A stretch of 64,000 bases of DNA from Frankia alni ACN14a (GCF_000058485.1 NC_008278.1:4024962-4088961); one strand, 5' to 3'; numbered from the stretch's first letter, positions 51,722 to 60,330 are shown. Notes: generated by a model from the sequence alone, not told the origin. Translations and numbers: made by a program.

Positions 51722-52936
51722 ATGCGCCGCCACGTCCAGTTACGTCTTGCGACCGCCGCGTTCACCCTGATCGCGGCCGTCGCCACGGGCTGCGCCGGCG
51801 GCGCGGCGGGCGCCGCCGGCGACTGCGACGCCCCCGGGGTGACCAAGGACGCGATCCGCATCGGCGTCGTGTACCCGGACACCGGCGCGGTGTCGGGACC
51901 GTTGCAGGCTGCCCGCGCCGGCATCGACGCCCGGCTGGGCGCGATCAACGCCAAGGGTGGCGTCAACGGCCGGAAGATCGTCTACGAGTGGCGGGACGAT
52001 CAGGGCACGCCGACGGCGAACGCGATCGCGGCGCGTGACCTCGTCGAGCACCAGCAGGTCTTCGGCCTCATCGAGTCCACGATCGCGGCCAGCGGCAGCG
52101 CCCAGTACCTCAGCGACCAGGGCGTCCCCGTCACGGGGCTGGCCGCCGAGGGCGTCTGGTCGAAGTACCGCAACATGTTCTCGTTCTCCTACACCACCGG
52201 CGCCGCCGTGGACACCTACGGCACGTTCGTGAAGTCCCGCGGGGGCAGCCGGTCGGTGCTGCTGCAGACGGCGCTGTCCGGCGGCGTCTCCGACGTGGGC
52301 ACCAAGCTCGTGCAGAGCATGACGGCGGCCGGCGTCAGCGACGGCGGGACCGTCAGCTACACCCCGGGTGCCGACAACCCGACGACGATCGCCCAGCGGG
52401 TCGTCGACAGCGGCGCCGACACCCTGCTCGCCATCACCGACACCGACGCCCTCGTCCAGGTTCTCGCGCAGCTGCGCGCCAGCGGGCACGCACCCAAGGT
52501 CGTCATGGCCGTCAACGGGTACGACGCCGGGCTGCTCAAGCGGTACGGCGCCGCGATGGCGGGGGTGACGGTGCCGCTGTTCTACCGCCCGTTCGAGTCC
52601 AGCGGGCCGGCGATCGCCGCCTACGTCGACGCGATGAACCGCTTCGCGCCGCAGATCGACCAGCCACAGCAGGACATCCCGCTGATGTCCTACATCCAGA
52701 CGGACATGTTCATCCGCGGGCTGGAGGAGGCCGGCGACTGCCCGACCCGGCAGGGCTTCATCGACGGGCTGCGCGCGGTGACGAACTACGACGCCGAGGG
52801 CCTCATCCAGCCCATCGACATCGCCCACGGCCAGGGTCGCCAGACCACCTGCTACGCCTTCGTGCAGGTCAACGACGCCGGCACCGCGTTCGACGTCGTC
52901 AAGGAGCAGCTCTGCGGCAAGGAGATCACCTCCTGA
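51722..52936 (+). CDS. Branched-chain amino acid-type ABC binding lipoprotein (orphan)
   Basis: 404 residues, ATG with GAGGGG upstream. The signal peptide RRHVQLRLATAAFTLIAAV ends in a lipobox ATGC (Cys about residue 24). The mature part is a type I periplasmic-binding protein (Leu/Ile/Val family): IRIGVVYPDTGAVSGPLQAA, INAKGGVNGRKIVYEWRDDQ, FGLIESTIAASGSAQYLSDQ, VPLFYRPFESSGPAIAAYVD. No permease or ATPase genes are nearby, so it works with a remote transporter or as a sensor. Confidence 0.9.
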   Translation: MRRHVQLRLATAAFTLIAAVATGCAGGAAGAAGDCDAPGVTKDAIRIGVVYPDTGAVSGPLQAARAGIDARLGAINAKGGVNGRKIVYEWRDDQGTPTANAIAARDLVEHQQVFGLIESTIAASGSAQYLSDQGVPVTGLAAEGVWSKYRNMFSFSYTTGAAVDTYGTFVKSRGGSRSVLLQTALSGGVSDVGTKLVQSMTAAGVSDGGTVSYTPGADNPTTIAQRVVDSGADTLLAITDTDALVQVLAQLRASGHAPKVVMAVNGYDAGLLKRYGAAMAGVTVPLFYRPFESSGPAIAAYVDAMNRFAPQIDQPQQDIPLMSYIQTDMFIRGLEEAGDCPTRQGFIDGLRAVTNYDAEGLIQPIDIAHGQGRQTTCYAFVQVNDAGTAFDVVKEQLCGKEITS

Positions 52937-53040
52937 CCCGCCGGCGGGGCCGGCGAACATCCGTTGACCCCGCCGACGTCCCCCCCAGACTTCGACGGTG
53001 TCGACGATCGACGTCGTCGGGGTCCACGGGAGGCGTCAGG

Positions 53041-53175
53041 GTGCAGGCGGTCCGTTTCCACTCCTACGGCGGCCCCGCGGTGCTGCGGGTCGAGCGGGTG
53101 GACGTGCCGGAGCCGGGTCCCGGCCAGGTGCTGATCGAGGTCGGCGCGGCGGGGGTGACCCTGCCGGTGGTACGG
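53041..53175 (+). pseudogene. Truncated quinone-oxidoreductase-like dehydrogenase N-terminus
   Basis: GTG at 53041 begins MQAVRFHSYGGPAVLRVERV and DVPEPGPGQVLIEVGAAGV, a textbook start of a zinc-type quinone oxidoreductase. After about 45 residues it runs into [11 protein letters not shown] and loses all similarity; no NAD-binding part follows. It is a 5' fragment that abuts the minus-strand glycosidase-like gene, so the rest was probably deleted. Confidence 0.65.
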
Positions 53176-53222
53176 CTCGTGCGCGGCCGTCGCGGGCGTC
53201 GGGGCCGGCGTGGCGCGCCGGC

Positions 53223-54149
53223 TCAGGGTGCCGGGTGCAGCTCCGTGCGCAGCTCGTGGCTGCCGTCGGGCCGGGCGGCCTCGTAGTACAGCCGGTGGGA
53301 GCCGTCGGGCAGGGGCACGACGCTGACGTAGCGCAGCGCGCCGTCGCCGTCCGGGGAGGACGCGGCCGGCTCGGTGCCGACGGCGTGGAAGCGGTCGGGG
53401 GTGATGCCGACGGCGAGGCCGGTGCGCTCGGCCCAGTTCTGCGCGGCGCTGGCCCGGCCGTCGTAGTAGGCCACCGGCTGGGTGCCGCCGGTGAGCACGG
53501 CGCTGATCCGCACGCCGCGGGCGTCCCAGTGGCCCGGGCGGGGGGCCAGCGCCGTCCCGGTCCAGGTCCAGTGCACGCCGTCGGGGCTGGTGGCGTGCCG
53601 GCTGTCCATCCGGTCGGTGGCCAGCGGGTCGTCGAGGGGGTGGCAGGACGCCCAGAGCTGCCACTGACCGTCGAGCAGGGCCACGACCGGGTCCTTCACG
53701 GCGAGGGTGGCCGGGTCGCCGGGCAGCACGGTGCGCCGGCGCTGCGGGTCGAAGGCGGCCGGGGAGTCGGCCTCGAGCAGGTCGACCCACCAGTGCGGGC
53801 TGTCCGGGGTGGCGCAGCTGACGTAGAGGCGCCAGGAACCCTGCGGGGTCGCCACCAGGGCGGGCCGCTCCAGGCTCTCCGCGCCGAACGGGTCGCGTGG
53901 GACCTCGGCGATCTCGGTGAAGGTCTCCCCGTCGGTGGAGCGGGCGATCACCAGCCCGTAGCCGCGGCCGGAGCCGACCGGGCGGCGCAGCCGGTAGGCC
54001 AGGTAGAACACGCCGTCCACCAGCACCGCGCAGGGCGCGCCGGCCCAGAAGCCGGGGCCCGACCCGGGTGAGGCGGCGACGGTGGTCGCGGGCTGCCGGC
54101 CGGGCAGGGGAACGGTCTGGGACGTCGTGTGCTGCTGGCTGATTGCCAC
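53223..54149 (-). CDS. Five-bladed beta-propeller glycosidase-like protein (GH43/GH32-like)
   Basis: 308 residues, ATG start. Blade motifs are seen as [73 protein letters not shown], and [17 protein letters not shown]. The ERPAL and KDPVV strands recall the catalytic Asp/Glu strands of GH43/GH68/GH32 clans. No signal peptide. The activity cannot be assigned and it may not be hydrolytic. Confidence 0.7.
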   Translation of the reverse strand: MAISQQHTTSQTVPLPGRQPATTVAASPGSGPGFWAGAPCAVLVDGVFYLAYRLRRPVGSGRGYGLVIARSTDGETFTEIAEVPRDPFGAESLERPALVATPQGSWRLYVSCATPDSPHWWVDLLEADSPAAFDPQRRRTVLPGDPATLAVKDPVVALLDGQWQLWASCHPLDDPLATDRMDSRHATSPDGVHWTWTGTALAPRPGHWDARGVRISAVLTGGTQPVAYYDGRASAAQNWAERTGLAVGITPDRFHAVGTEPAASSPDGDGALRYVSVVPLPDGSHRLYYEAARPDGSHELRTELHPAP

Positions 54150-54338
54150 GCCGCAACCCTACCGTTTCGCCTGCCGGGGGCCGTCGGGCAAGCGGGCCCC
54201 GGCGGGGGCGGCGCGCGGCTACCATCCTGATTTCACCGGTCGAGTTACCCGGCTATGCCCGCGCGTGGCCGCCGACCGGCGCCGACCCGTGCCCGGATCG
54301 GCCGACCCCGATCCCCGTCCCTGGAGGAGCGACCGGCG

Positions 54339-55274
54339 ATGGCCCTTCCCGACTTCCTCGTGCTCGGTGTGCCCAAGGCCGGCACGACGGCGCTGCACGC
54401 CGCGCTGTCGCAGCATCCGGGGTTGTTCCTGCCCCAGGTGAAGGAGCCGAAGTTCTTCCTCTCCGAGGGCCCGCCGCCGGCCCGCGGGGGCCCCGGCGAC
54501 GCCCAGACCTACCAGGAACACGTGTGGCGCCGCCGGGACTACGAGGCGCTGTTCGACCCGGCGCCCGCCGGGACGCTCGCCGGCGAGGCGACCCCGTTCT
54601 ACCTCTACGACCTCGACGCGCAGAACCGGATCCGCCGGCTGCTGCCGAAGGTGCGGATCATCGTCCTGCTGCGTAACCCGGTCGACCGCGCCCACTCGAA
54701 CTGGACGCATCTGTGGGCGGCGGGGCTGGAGAGCGAACGCGACTTCGTCCGCGCCTGCGCGCTGGAGGCCGAGCGCCGCGACGCCGGCTGGGCGCAGTTC
54801 TGGCACTACGTCTCCCTCGGCCGCTACGGCGAGCAGCTCGCCCACCTGTTCGGCCTGTTCTCCCGTGACCAGGTGCTGCTGCTGCGCTACCGGGACCTGC
54901 GCGACTCCCCCGTGGCGACGCTGGACCGGGTCTGCGAGTTCCTCGGCGTCGAGACCGGGCTGGTCGGCCTCGTGCCGTCGGAGAACGTCACCCCGTTCGT
55001 CGCCGACACCCCGGTGAACACCGCCCTGCGGGCGGCGCTGCGCACCGGGGGGCGCATCGGCCACCACTTCCCCGTGCCGCTGCGCCGCGTGGTGCGCGAC
55101 CCGCTACTGTCCGCGCTGCAGCGCCAGAAGGGCGGCCGGCCGAAGCTGACCCCCGAGCAGCGGCGCGCGGTGCTGCCGTACTTCGTCGACGACATCGCCC
55201 GGCTGGAGGAGATCACCGGCCTGGTCTACCGCGACTGGCTCACCGTCGGCCTCGAACCCGAGGTGATCGACTGA
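54339..55274 (+). CDS. PAPS-dependent sulfotransferase
   Basis: 311 residues from the ATG at 54339, behind GGAGGAG. Transfers sulfate from PAPS to a hydroxyl or amine. The 5'-phosphosulfate loop is LVLGVPKAGTTALHAALSQH, followed by KEPKFF; the 3'-phosphate-binding strand is IIVLLRNPVDRAHSNWTHLW. FGLFSRDQVLLLRYRDLRDS matches the conserved helix-strand of heparan-type bacterial sulfotransferases. The C-terminal helices (RRAVLPYFVDDIARLEEITG) are typical. Acceptor unknown. It converges on the DUF2237 gene. Confidence 0.92.
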   Translation: MALPDFLVLGVPKAGTTALHAALSQHPGLFLPQVKEPKFFLSEGPPPARGGPGDAQTYQEHVWRRRDYEALFDPAPAGTLAGEATPFYLYDLDAQNRIRRLLPKVRIIVLLRNPVDRAHSNWTHLWAAGLESERDFVRACALEAERRDAGWAQFWHYVSLGRYGEQLAHLFGLFSRDQVLLLRYRDLRDSPVATLDRVCEFLGVETGLVGLVPSENVTPFVADTPVNTALRAALRTGGRIGHHFPVPLRRVVRDPLLSALQRQKGGRPKLTPEQRRAVLPYFVDDIARLEEITGLVYRDWLTVGLEPEVID

Positions 55275-55315
55275 CCGGGTCGGAGGGGGACGAGGTCAGC
55301 CTGGCCGTCCCGGGA

Positions 55316-55741
55316 TCAGCTCAGCGAGCGCGGGTCCGCGGGAACGTCGACGGCGTGGGCGCGCAGCGCCTCCAACGGGATGACCTCCAGGGCCCGCTCG
55401 TGGGTCGAGGCGAGCACGACCGGGGCGGCGACCCCGGCGTCGTAGGCCTGCAACCAGCGGACGGCGACGACGCACCAGCGGTCCCCGGGGCGCAGACCGG
55501 GGAAGGAGTACTCCGGCCGGGGCGTCGACAGATCGTTGCCGACCTGACGTTGATGCCGCAGGAAGTCGGCGGTCACGACCGCGCAGACGGTGTGGTTGCC
55601 AAGATCCTCCGGACCGGTGCTGCAGCACCCGTCCCGGTAGAAGCCGGTCACCGGATCGGTGCCGCACGGTTCGAGCTCGCCACCGAGAACGTTGCGCTCC
55701 ACTGCCACCCGCCCATTTTCTCCCACGCGCACGATGGTCAC
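55316..55741 (-). CDS. DUF2237 family protein
   Basis: 141 residues, ATG start. Highly conserved family blocks are seen: NVLGGELEPCGTDPVTGFYR, DGCCSTGPEDLGNHTVCAVV, GNDLSTPRPEYSFPGLRPGD and RWCVVAVRWLQAYDAGVAAP. Five Cys residues are in the conserved positions, suggesting a metal or disulfide site, but function is unknown. It begins 25 bp after the helicase stop on the same strand, so the two probably form an operon. Confidence 0.93.
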   Translation of the reverse strand: MTIVRVGENGRVAVERNVLGGELEPCGTDPVTGFYRDGCCSTGPEDLGNHTVCAVVTADFLRHQRQVGNDLSTPRPEYSFPGLRPGDRWCVVAVRWLQAYDAGVAAPVVLASTHERALEVIPLEALRAHAVDVPADPRSLS

Positions 55742-55766
55742 ACAGGGTCTGGCCAGATCGGGCCGG

Positions 55767-58367
55767 TCATCCGGCGGTGACGACCGGCACGTCCATCCCG
55801 GCCGGCGCGACGGCAGTGGCCGGGACGGGGTCGCGCAGCTCGTGGGGCAGCGGCCGGGCGTGCACGACGGTCAGCTCGCTGACCGCGCGGGTGAGCACCA
55901 CGTACAGGCGGCGCAGGCCCAGACGGGGGTGGATCTCCCCCGCGACGATCGACGCCGGCTCCACGACGATGACGTGGTCGAACTCCAGGCCCTTGGCCAG
56001 CGACGCGGGTACCAGGCAGGCCCGCGACGGCGTGTCGTCGGCGCCGAGCACGTCGACACCCAGGCCGGCGCCGGCCAGCGCCGCGGCGAGGGCGGCGACG
56101 TCGGCGTCCGCGGCGACGACCGCCAGCGAGCCGGCGCGACCGAGCGCGGCGGCGACCTGATCGGTGACGATGGCGGCCACGCGCACGTCGGCGTCGGCGG
56201 CGTCGGCGGCATCGGCGGCGTCGGCATCGGCATCGGCATCGGCATCGGCGGCCAGGATGACGAGCGCGCCGGGTGCGGTGCGCGCGGAGGTGGGCGCGGT
56301 GAGCTCGGCGGAGATGTGGGCGAGCAGGCGGCCGGCGAAGGCGATGATCTGGGCGGGGACACGGTAGCCGCGGGTGAGCACCTCCAGGTGCGCGCCGGGT
56401 CGGCCGAGGTGGGCCAGCTGCGCGTGCCAGGACGTGGCCGCCCACGGGGTGGTGCCCTGGGCGAGGTCACCGAGGACGGTGAGCGAGCCGTCGGCGCAGC
56501 GCCGAGCGAGCGCGCGGCACTGCATCGGGGAGAGGTCCTGGGCCTCGTCGACGATCAGGTGGCCGACGCCGGGGGTGCCGTCGATGAGGTCGCGGGCCTC
56601 GTCGATGCAGAACGCGTCCGCAGGCGACCAGCGCGGGGTGCGGACCCCGCCGGGCGGCGCGGCGGCGAGCAGGATCTGCTGCTCGGCCGGGTCGAGCACG
56701 CCGTCGGCGGCGCGGGCGAGCAGAGCGGGGTCGGTGAGCAGCCGGCGGACCAGCGCGGGCGCGTCCACCTTCGGCCAGACCGCCTCGACGGCGTCGCGGA
56801 CCGCCCGGCCGCGGGCGAGGGTGCGCAGGGCGCCGTCGGTGAGGAAGTGCCCGCCGGCCTCGGCGTGCCGGCGCACGGCGGCGGCGAGCCGGGTGGCGAG
56901 CCGGTCGCGGGCGGCGGCATAACGGATCGTGCCGGCGCGCAGCCCGGCGGCGGCGTCGGCGAACAGGCCGGCGAACTCCTCCTCCCCCACCGTCCAGCGC
57001 CCGACCGAGGTGACCACCCGCACCGGCCCGTCCGGGGAGCGCAGCCCGTCGTGCAACGCCCGGCGCACCACGGTGGCCAGGCGGGCATCGCCCTTGAGCG
57101 TCGCCGCCTCGACGCCGTCCACCCCGCGCGCCGCGACCGTGTCGACGAGCTCGTCGAGCGTGCTGTGCCGGACGGTGAACTCGCCCAGGGTCGGCAGGAC
57201 GGCGGCGATGTAGCCGAGGAAGGCCCGGTTCGGTCCGACGACGAGCACCCCCGCCCGGGCAAGCCGCTCGCGGTGGGTGAACAGCAGGTAGGCGGCGCGG
57301 TGCAGGCCGACGGCGGTCTTGCCGGTCCCCGGCGCCCCCTGAACGCACACGCTCACGGCCAGGTCGGCGCGGACGATCTCGTCCTGCTCGGGCTGGATCG
57401 TGGCGACGATGTCGCGCATCGGACCGGACCGCGGCCGCTCGATCTCCCGTTCGAGCAATCCCCCGGCTGCCAGTCCCCCGGCTGCCAGTCCCCCGGCCGG
57501 CGGGGCACCTCCCGGCGGCACCGATGCGCCGGTGGTGGCGTCGCCGGGGGCCGATCCGGATCCGGTGAGCGGCTCGTCCTCGAAGGCGGTGAGCTCGGGA
57601 CCGTCGTAGCCGAAGCGTCGCCGCCGCAGCACGCCCATCGGGTCACCGCGGTGGGCCCGGTAGAACGGCCGGGCGACATCGGTGCGCCAGTCGACGACCA
57701 GCGGGTCGTCGCCAGCCGACTCGCGCACGTGCCGCCGCCCGAGGTAGAACCGCCGCCCCGCGGCCCCGTCAGCCTCGAAGGACCCGTCAGCCTCGAAGGA
57801 CCCGTCAGCTCCCGGCACCCCGGAGACTCCCGGGGCGCCGGAGACTCCCGGTGCGCCGGAGACTCCCGGTGCGCCGGAGACTCCCGGTGCGCCGGAGACT
57901 CCCGGTGCGCCGGAAGCTCCCGGTGCGCCGGAGACGCCGCGATCCACGGACCCGCCGCGGCCATCGCGCGCCCCCCGGGCATCGGGGGCGTAGTCGAGAC
58001 GGGCGAAGAACAGCGGCGCCGTCCCCTCGCCGTCGGCGAGACCGGCGATCCGACGCTTCCTGGCGATCCGCAGAAACTCGATCGTCACCTTGTCGTCGAC
58101 CGGGTCGCCGCCGGCGACCTGCGTGCCCTCGGCCTCGGCCCGCATCCCCGCCAGCGCCGCGCGACCCCGCCGCAGATAGTCCCGCTCAGCCTCCAGCTCG
58201 GCCCGCCCCGCGGCCGCCGCCTGCGCCACCGCCTCGGCCGCCGGATCCACCTCGCCTTCCCCCTCGGTTCCTGCCCCTTCGGTTCCTGCTCCGCTGCACC
58301 CCCCGGCCTCGACCCCAGTCTCTGGCTCGGCGTTCCGTCCGACGCCCCGACTCCCAGTCCCCACCAC
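55767..58367 (-). CDS. HelD/HelR-type RNA polymerase-associated UvrD-like helicase
   Basis: 866 residues, GTG 58367 or 58364 behind AAGGAAGGGG. A superfamily 1 ATPase that frees stalled RNA polymerase; actinobacterial HelR also displaces rifamycins. Seen: N-terminal coiled coil AGRAELEAERDYLRRGRAAL, VVDWRTDVARPFYRAH, Walker A VCVQGAPGTGKTAVGLHRAA, VVGPNRAFLGYIAAVLP, Walker B LIVDEAQDLSPMQCRAL and GYRVPAQIIAFAGRLLAHI. Three low-complexity insertions are built of in-frame repeats: SGAPGV (18 bp) near residue 145-180, LAAGG near 290 and a DADA run near 700. No rifamycin-associated element was found upstream. Confidence 0.9.
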   Translation of the reverse strand: MVGTGSRGVGRNAEPETGVEAGGCSGAGTEGAGTEGEGEVDPAAEAVAQAAAAGRAELEAERDYLRRGRAALAGMRAEAEGTQVAGGDPVDDKVTIEFLRIARKRRIAGLADGEGTAPLFFARLDYAPDARGARDGRGGSVDRGVSGAPGASGAPGVSGAPGVSGAPGVSGAPGVSGAPGVSGVPGADGSFEADGSFEADGAAGRRFYLGRRHVRESAGDDPLVVDWRTDVARPFYRAHRGDPMGVLRRRRFGYDGPELTAFEDEPLTGSGSAPGDATTGASVPPGGAPPAGGLAAGGLAAGGLLEREIERPRSGPMRDIVATIQPEQDEIVRADLAVSVCVQGAPGTGKTAVGLHRAAYLLFTHRERLARAGVLVVGPNRAFLGYIAAVLPTLGEFTVRHSTLDELVDTVAARGVDGVEAATLKGDARLATVVRRALHDGLRSPDGPVRVVTSVGRWTVGEEEFAGLFADAAAGLRAGTIRYAAARDRLATRLAAAVRRHAEAGGHFLTDGALRTLARGRAVRDAVEAVWPKVDAPALVRRLLTDPALLARAADGVLDPAEQQILLAAAPPGGVRTPRWSPADAFCIDEARDLIDGTPGVGHLIVDEAQDLSPMQCRALARRCADGSLTVLGDLAQGTTPWAATSWHAQLAHLGRPGAHLEVLTRGYRVPAQIIAFAGRLLAHISAELTAPTSARTAPGALVILAADADADADADAADAADAADADVRVAAIVTDQVAAALGRAGSLAVVAADADVAALAAALAGAGLGVDVLGADDTPSRACLVPASLAKGLEFDHVIVVEPASIVAGEIHPRLGLRRLYVVLTRAVSELTVVHARPLPHELRDPVPATAVAPAGMDVPVVTAG
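57815..57940. repeat. 18-bp in-frame minisatellite in the HelR-like gene
   Basis: GGAGACTCCCGGTGCGCC repeats about six times (first and last units degenerate), coding for SGAPGV repeats between the N-terminal coiled coil and the first helicase domain. Hexamer GGCATC repeats at 56215-56240 in the same gene code for Asp-Ala. Confidence 0.9.
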
Positions 58368-59223
58368 GACCCCTTCCTTAACCCGGTAAAGAATACGCGG
58401 CGTTCGACACCCTCAGGGGCACCCCGCACGCTGGCCGTGACGCACCAGAACCGGCAGGACGGACAGGACGGGGGCGATGATGCTGCCCGTCGGTGCAGTG
58501 GGTCAGCGGTCGGTTGGACGAGCCACGTCCTCCACCCGCGGCCGCGAAGATCGACGTCGAGTGCTGGCTGCGCTGTCGCGCCCGCCCGCCGTCGAACCGT
58601 CGACCGGGATGCACACCGGCTACGGCCGATCGCGGCGCGTGGGAAGGGACTGCGGTGCCATGGGCGCGATCCGCAGGCGTCAGACCGCGCACACCACTGC
58701 AACTGGCCGCGCCCGAACGACGAGGCGGTACTTCGACGGTCCCGGCCACCTGCCCGCCGCGGCCGGTCGCGGTGCACGGGAAGGCGTGCGGTTCCGCGGA
58801 ACCGCGCCGCGACCCGCGCCCAGGTAGCAACGCCGGCTACCAGTACCGACTCGGGCCCTGGCTCCGGGTCCACGGTCGTAGCTCACGGTGCCCCTTCGGC
58901 CGCCCGGCCAGATCCCGGCCAGATCATGCCGAGGGTTCGGCACGGTTCGGGCCCGAAGACCGTACCGGACCCTCGGCACGTTTCTGTACTCATCTGATCA
59001 CGCATCAGGAAACGGGCGACGGAAGCCCGCCGGGGCAGGGCAGTCACCGAGCCGGCCAGCCGGCCGGAAGATCACCTTTACTGCAGCGAAGGGATCAGGT
59101 GGCGTCTCCATCGGACGCGGCGTTGCTGCACCGCACGCGACAGACACCGGGGCGAGGGACGGCGAGACTGCGGTGGCGGACGCGGCACGGGGCCGGGCCC
59201 GGGGACGAGGGGAGGTCGGGTGC
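58368..59223. other. Gene-free 850 bp with palindromes
   Basis: No supported gene between the HelR-like start and the decarboxylase-like start. It holds the palindrome GGTTCCGCGGAACC (58790-58803, also at 38530-38543) and the second TGCCGAGG element (58907-58990). Both promoters, divergent, must be here; a possible AT-rich promoter stretch is CTTAACCCGGTAAAGAATAC at 58377-58396. Confidence 0.5.
58907..58990. repeat. TGCCGAGG/CTCGGCA element, copy 2
   Basis: GGCCAGATCCCGGCCAGATC, then ATGCCGAGGGTTCGGCACGG and later CGGACCCTCGGCACG. It aligns with the copy at 48041 along its whole length, with inner-loop differences that largely keep pairing (GGTTCGGGCCCGAAGACC). Confidence 0.85.
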
Positions 59224-60285
59224 GTGGCTCGCAGGGCGCAGGGCGGGACATGGTGTGTCCAGGACCGGCTGGTCAGCCTGCCGGTGACGATCACGGACGC
59301 GCGGGCCGCCGTCGCGGTCTTCCGGGCCGACCCCACCGCCGCCCACACGGTCCTGGCGGGTACGGGCCTCACCCCTTGGACCGTCGCGGGGCGCGCCGTC
59401 GCGGTGCTGCTCGTCGTCCGCTACGGGCCGTGGGTGCTGGGCAGCTACGACGAGGTCGGGGTGGGAGTCGCGGTGCGGGGTCCGGGTCGGCGGCGCGGCC
59501 TGCACCTGGTCGACATGCCGGTGACCGGGGTGTTCACCCGCGACGCCGGCCGGGCGATCTGGTCGCTGCCGAAGTGGCTGATGACCGCCGAGACACAACT
59601 CGACGATCACATTACGTCGATCGCGATCGGCACCGCACCCGAGCCGGCCGCCCCACAGCGCCCCCTCCCGCTTATCCAGAGGGACGAAACGGACACGAAG
59701 GCCTCCGGACATGTCGTTGAGCCCGACGGTGGACGCCGGCGCGCGGACGACGGCGCGGACACGCCACCCGGCGGCACAGGCGAGAGCGGAATCGGGCGCC
59801 GCGACGACAGGAGCGACGGCAACAGCGGCGGCGACGACGACGACGGCGGGAGTGGCGGGAGTGGCGGGCCCGACGGCGGCGGCGACGACGGCGGCGACGG
59901 GGGCGGGGGCGGCGGGGGCGACGGGGGCGTGCTGCGGGTCCGGCTGGAGGCGGGTGGAGTGCGGGTGCCGTTCCCGGTGGTCGTCCGCATCCCGCTGTGG
60001 TGCGTGCTGCCGGACGGCCCCCGGGCGGGGGTACTGCTGCGCGGGGCGATGCCGGTGCGGTTGCACGGCGTCCGCCTGGGCCGGGGTCGGACGCGGGTGG
60101 AGCTGGGGAGCCATCCGATGGCCGAGCGGATGGCCGCGCTGGGGATGACCGGCCGGCCACTGCTGACCGTGACAGCCTTCCGCCTGCGCGGCGAGCTGGG
60201 TGCCTTCTCCGCTGTCGCCGTCCGAGGCGGTAGTGGGCGCAAGTCCGGCCGCCGCGGGTGGACGGGCACGGGTAGAGCGAGGTAG
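59224..60285 (+). CDS. Acetoacetate decarboxylase-like protein with a large insertion
   Basis: 353 residues from the GTG at 59224 with GGGGAGG upstream. The first 138 residues match the ADC family: VLLVVRYGPWVLGSYDEVGV, HLVDMPVTGVFTRDAGRAIW and SLPKWLMTAE, the last containing the Pro-Lys pair that holds the Schiff-base lysine in ADC. Residues about 139-235 are an insertion: Pro/Arg, then Asp/Gly runs. The family's C-terminal half resumes at VLRVRLEAGGVRVPFPVVVR and ends with LTVTAFRLRGELG. The insertion contains the hairpin repeat at 59670-59712. Function may be altered or lost; the frame stays open. Confidence 0.75.
   Translation: MARRAQGGTWCVQDRLVSLPVTITDARAAVAVFRADPTAAHTVLAGTGLTPWTVAGRAVAVLLVVRYGPWVLGSYDEVGVGVAVRGPGRRRGLHLVDMPVTGVFTRDAGRAIWSLPKWLMTAETQLDDHITSIAIGTAPEPAAPQRPLPLIQRDETDTKASGHVVEPDGGRRRADDGADTPPGGTGESGIGRRDDRSDGNSGGDDDDGGSGGSGGPDGGGDDGGDGGGGGGGDGGVLRVRLEAGGVRVPFPVVVRIPLWCVLPDGPRAGVLLRGAMPVRLHGVRLGRGRTRVELGSHPMAERMAALGMTGRPLLTVTAFRLRGELGAFSAVAVRGGSGRKSGRRGWTGTGRAR
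59670..59712. repeat. Dispersed hairpin element GCTTATCCAGAGGG, copy 2, inside a CDS
   Basis: Starts GCTTATCCAGAGGGA like the copy at 11385 and shares GG-CACGAAG in the loop, but the right arm is GGCCTCCGGACATG, with several mismatches. It lies in frame in the decarboxylase-like gene (residues about 149-163, LIQRDETDTKASGH). Confidence 0.85.
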
Positions 60286-60330
60286 GGCGGGGCGTGGGTC
60301 AGGGCCGGAGTCGGGCCGCCGCCGCGTGGG

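Noticed and set aside
58368-58480. Rifamycin-associated element upstream of the HelR-like gene
   Set aside because: I looked for the conserved inverted repeat and saw nothing convincing.
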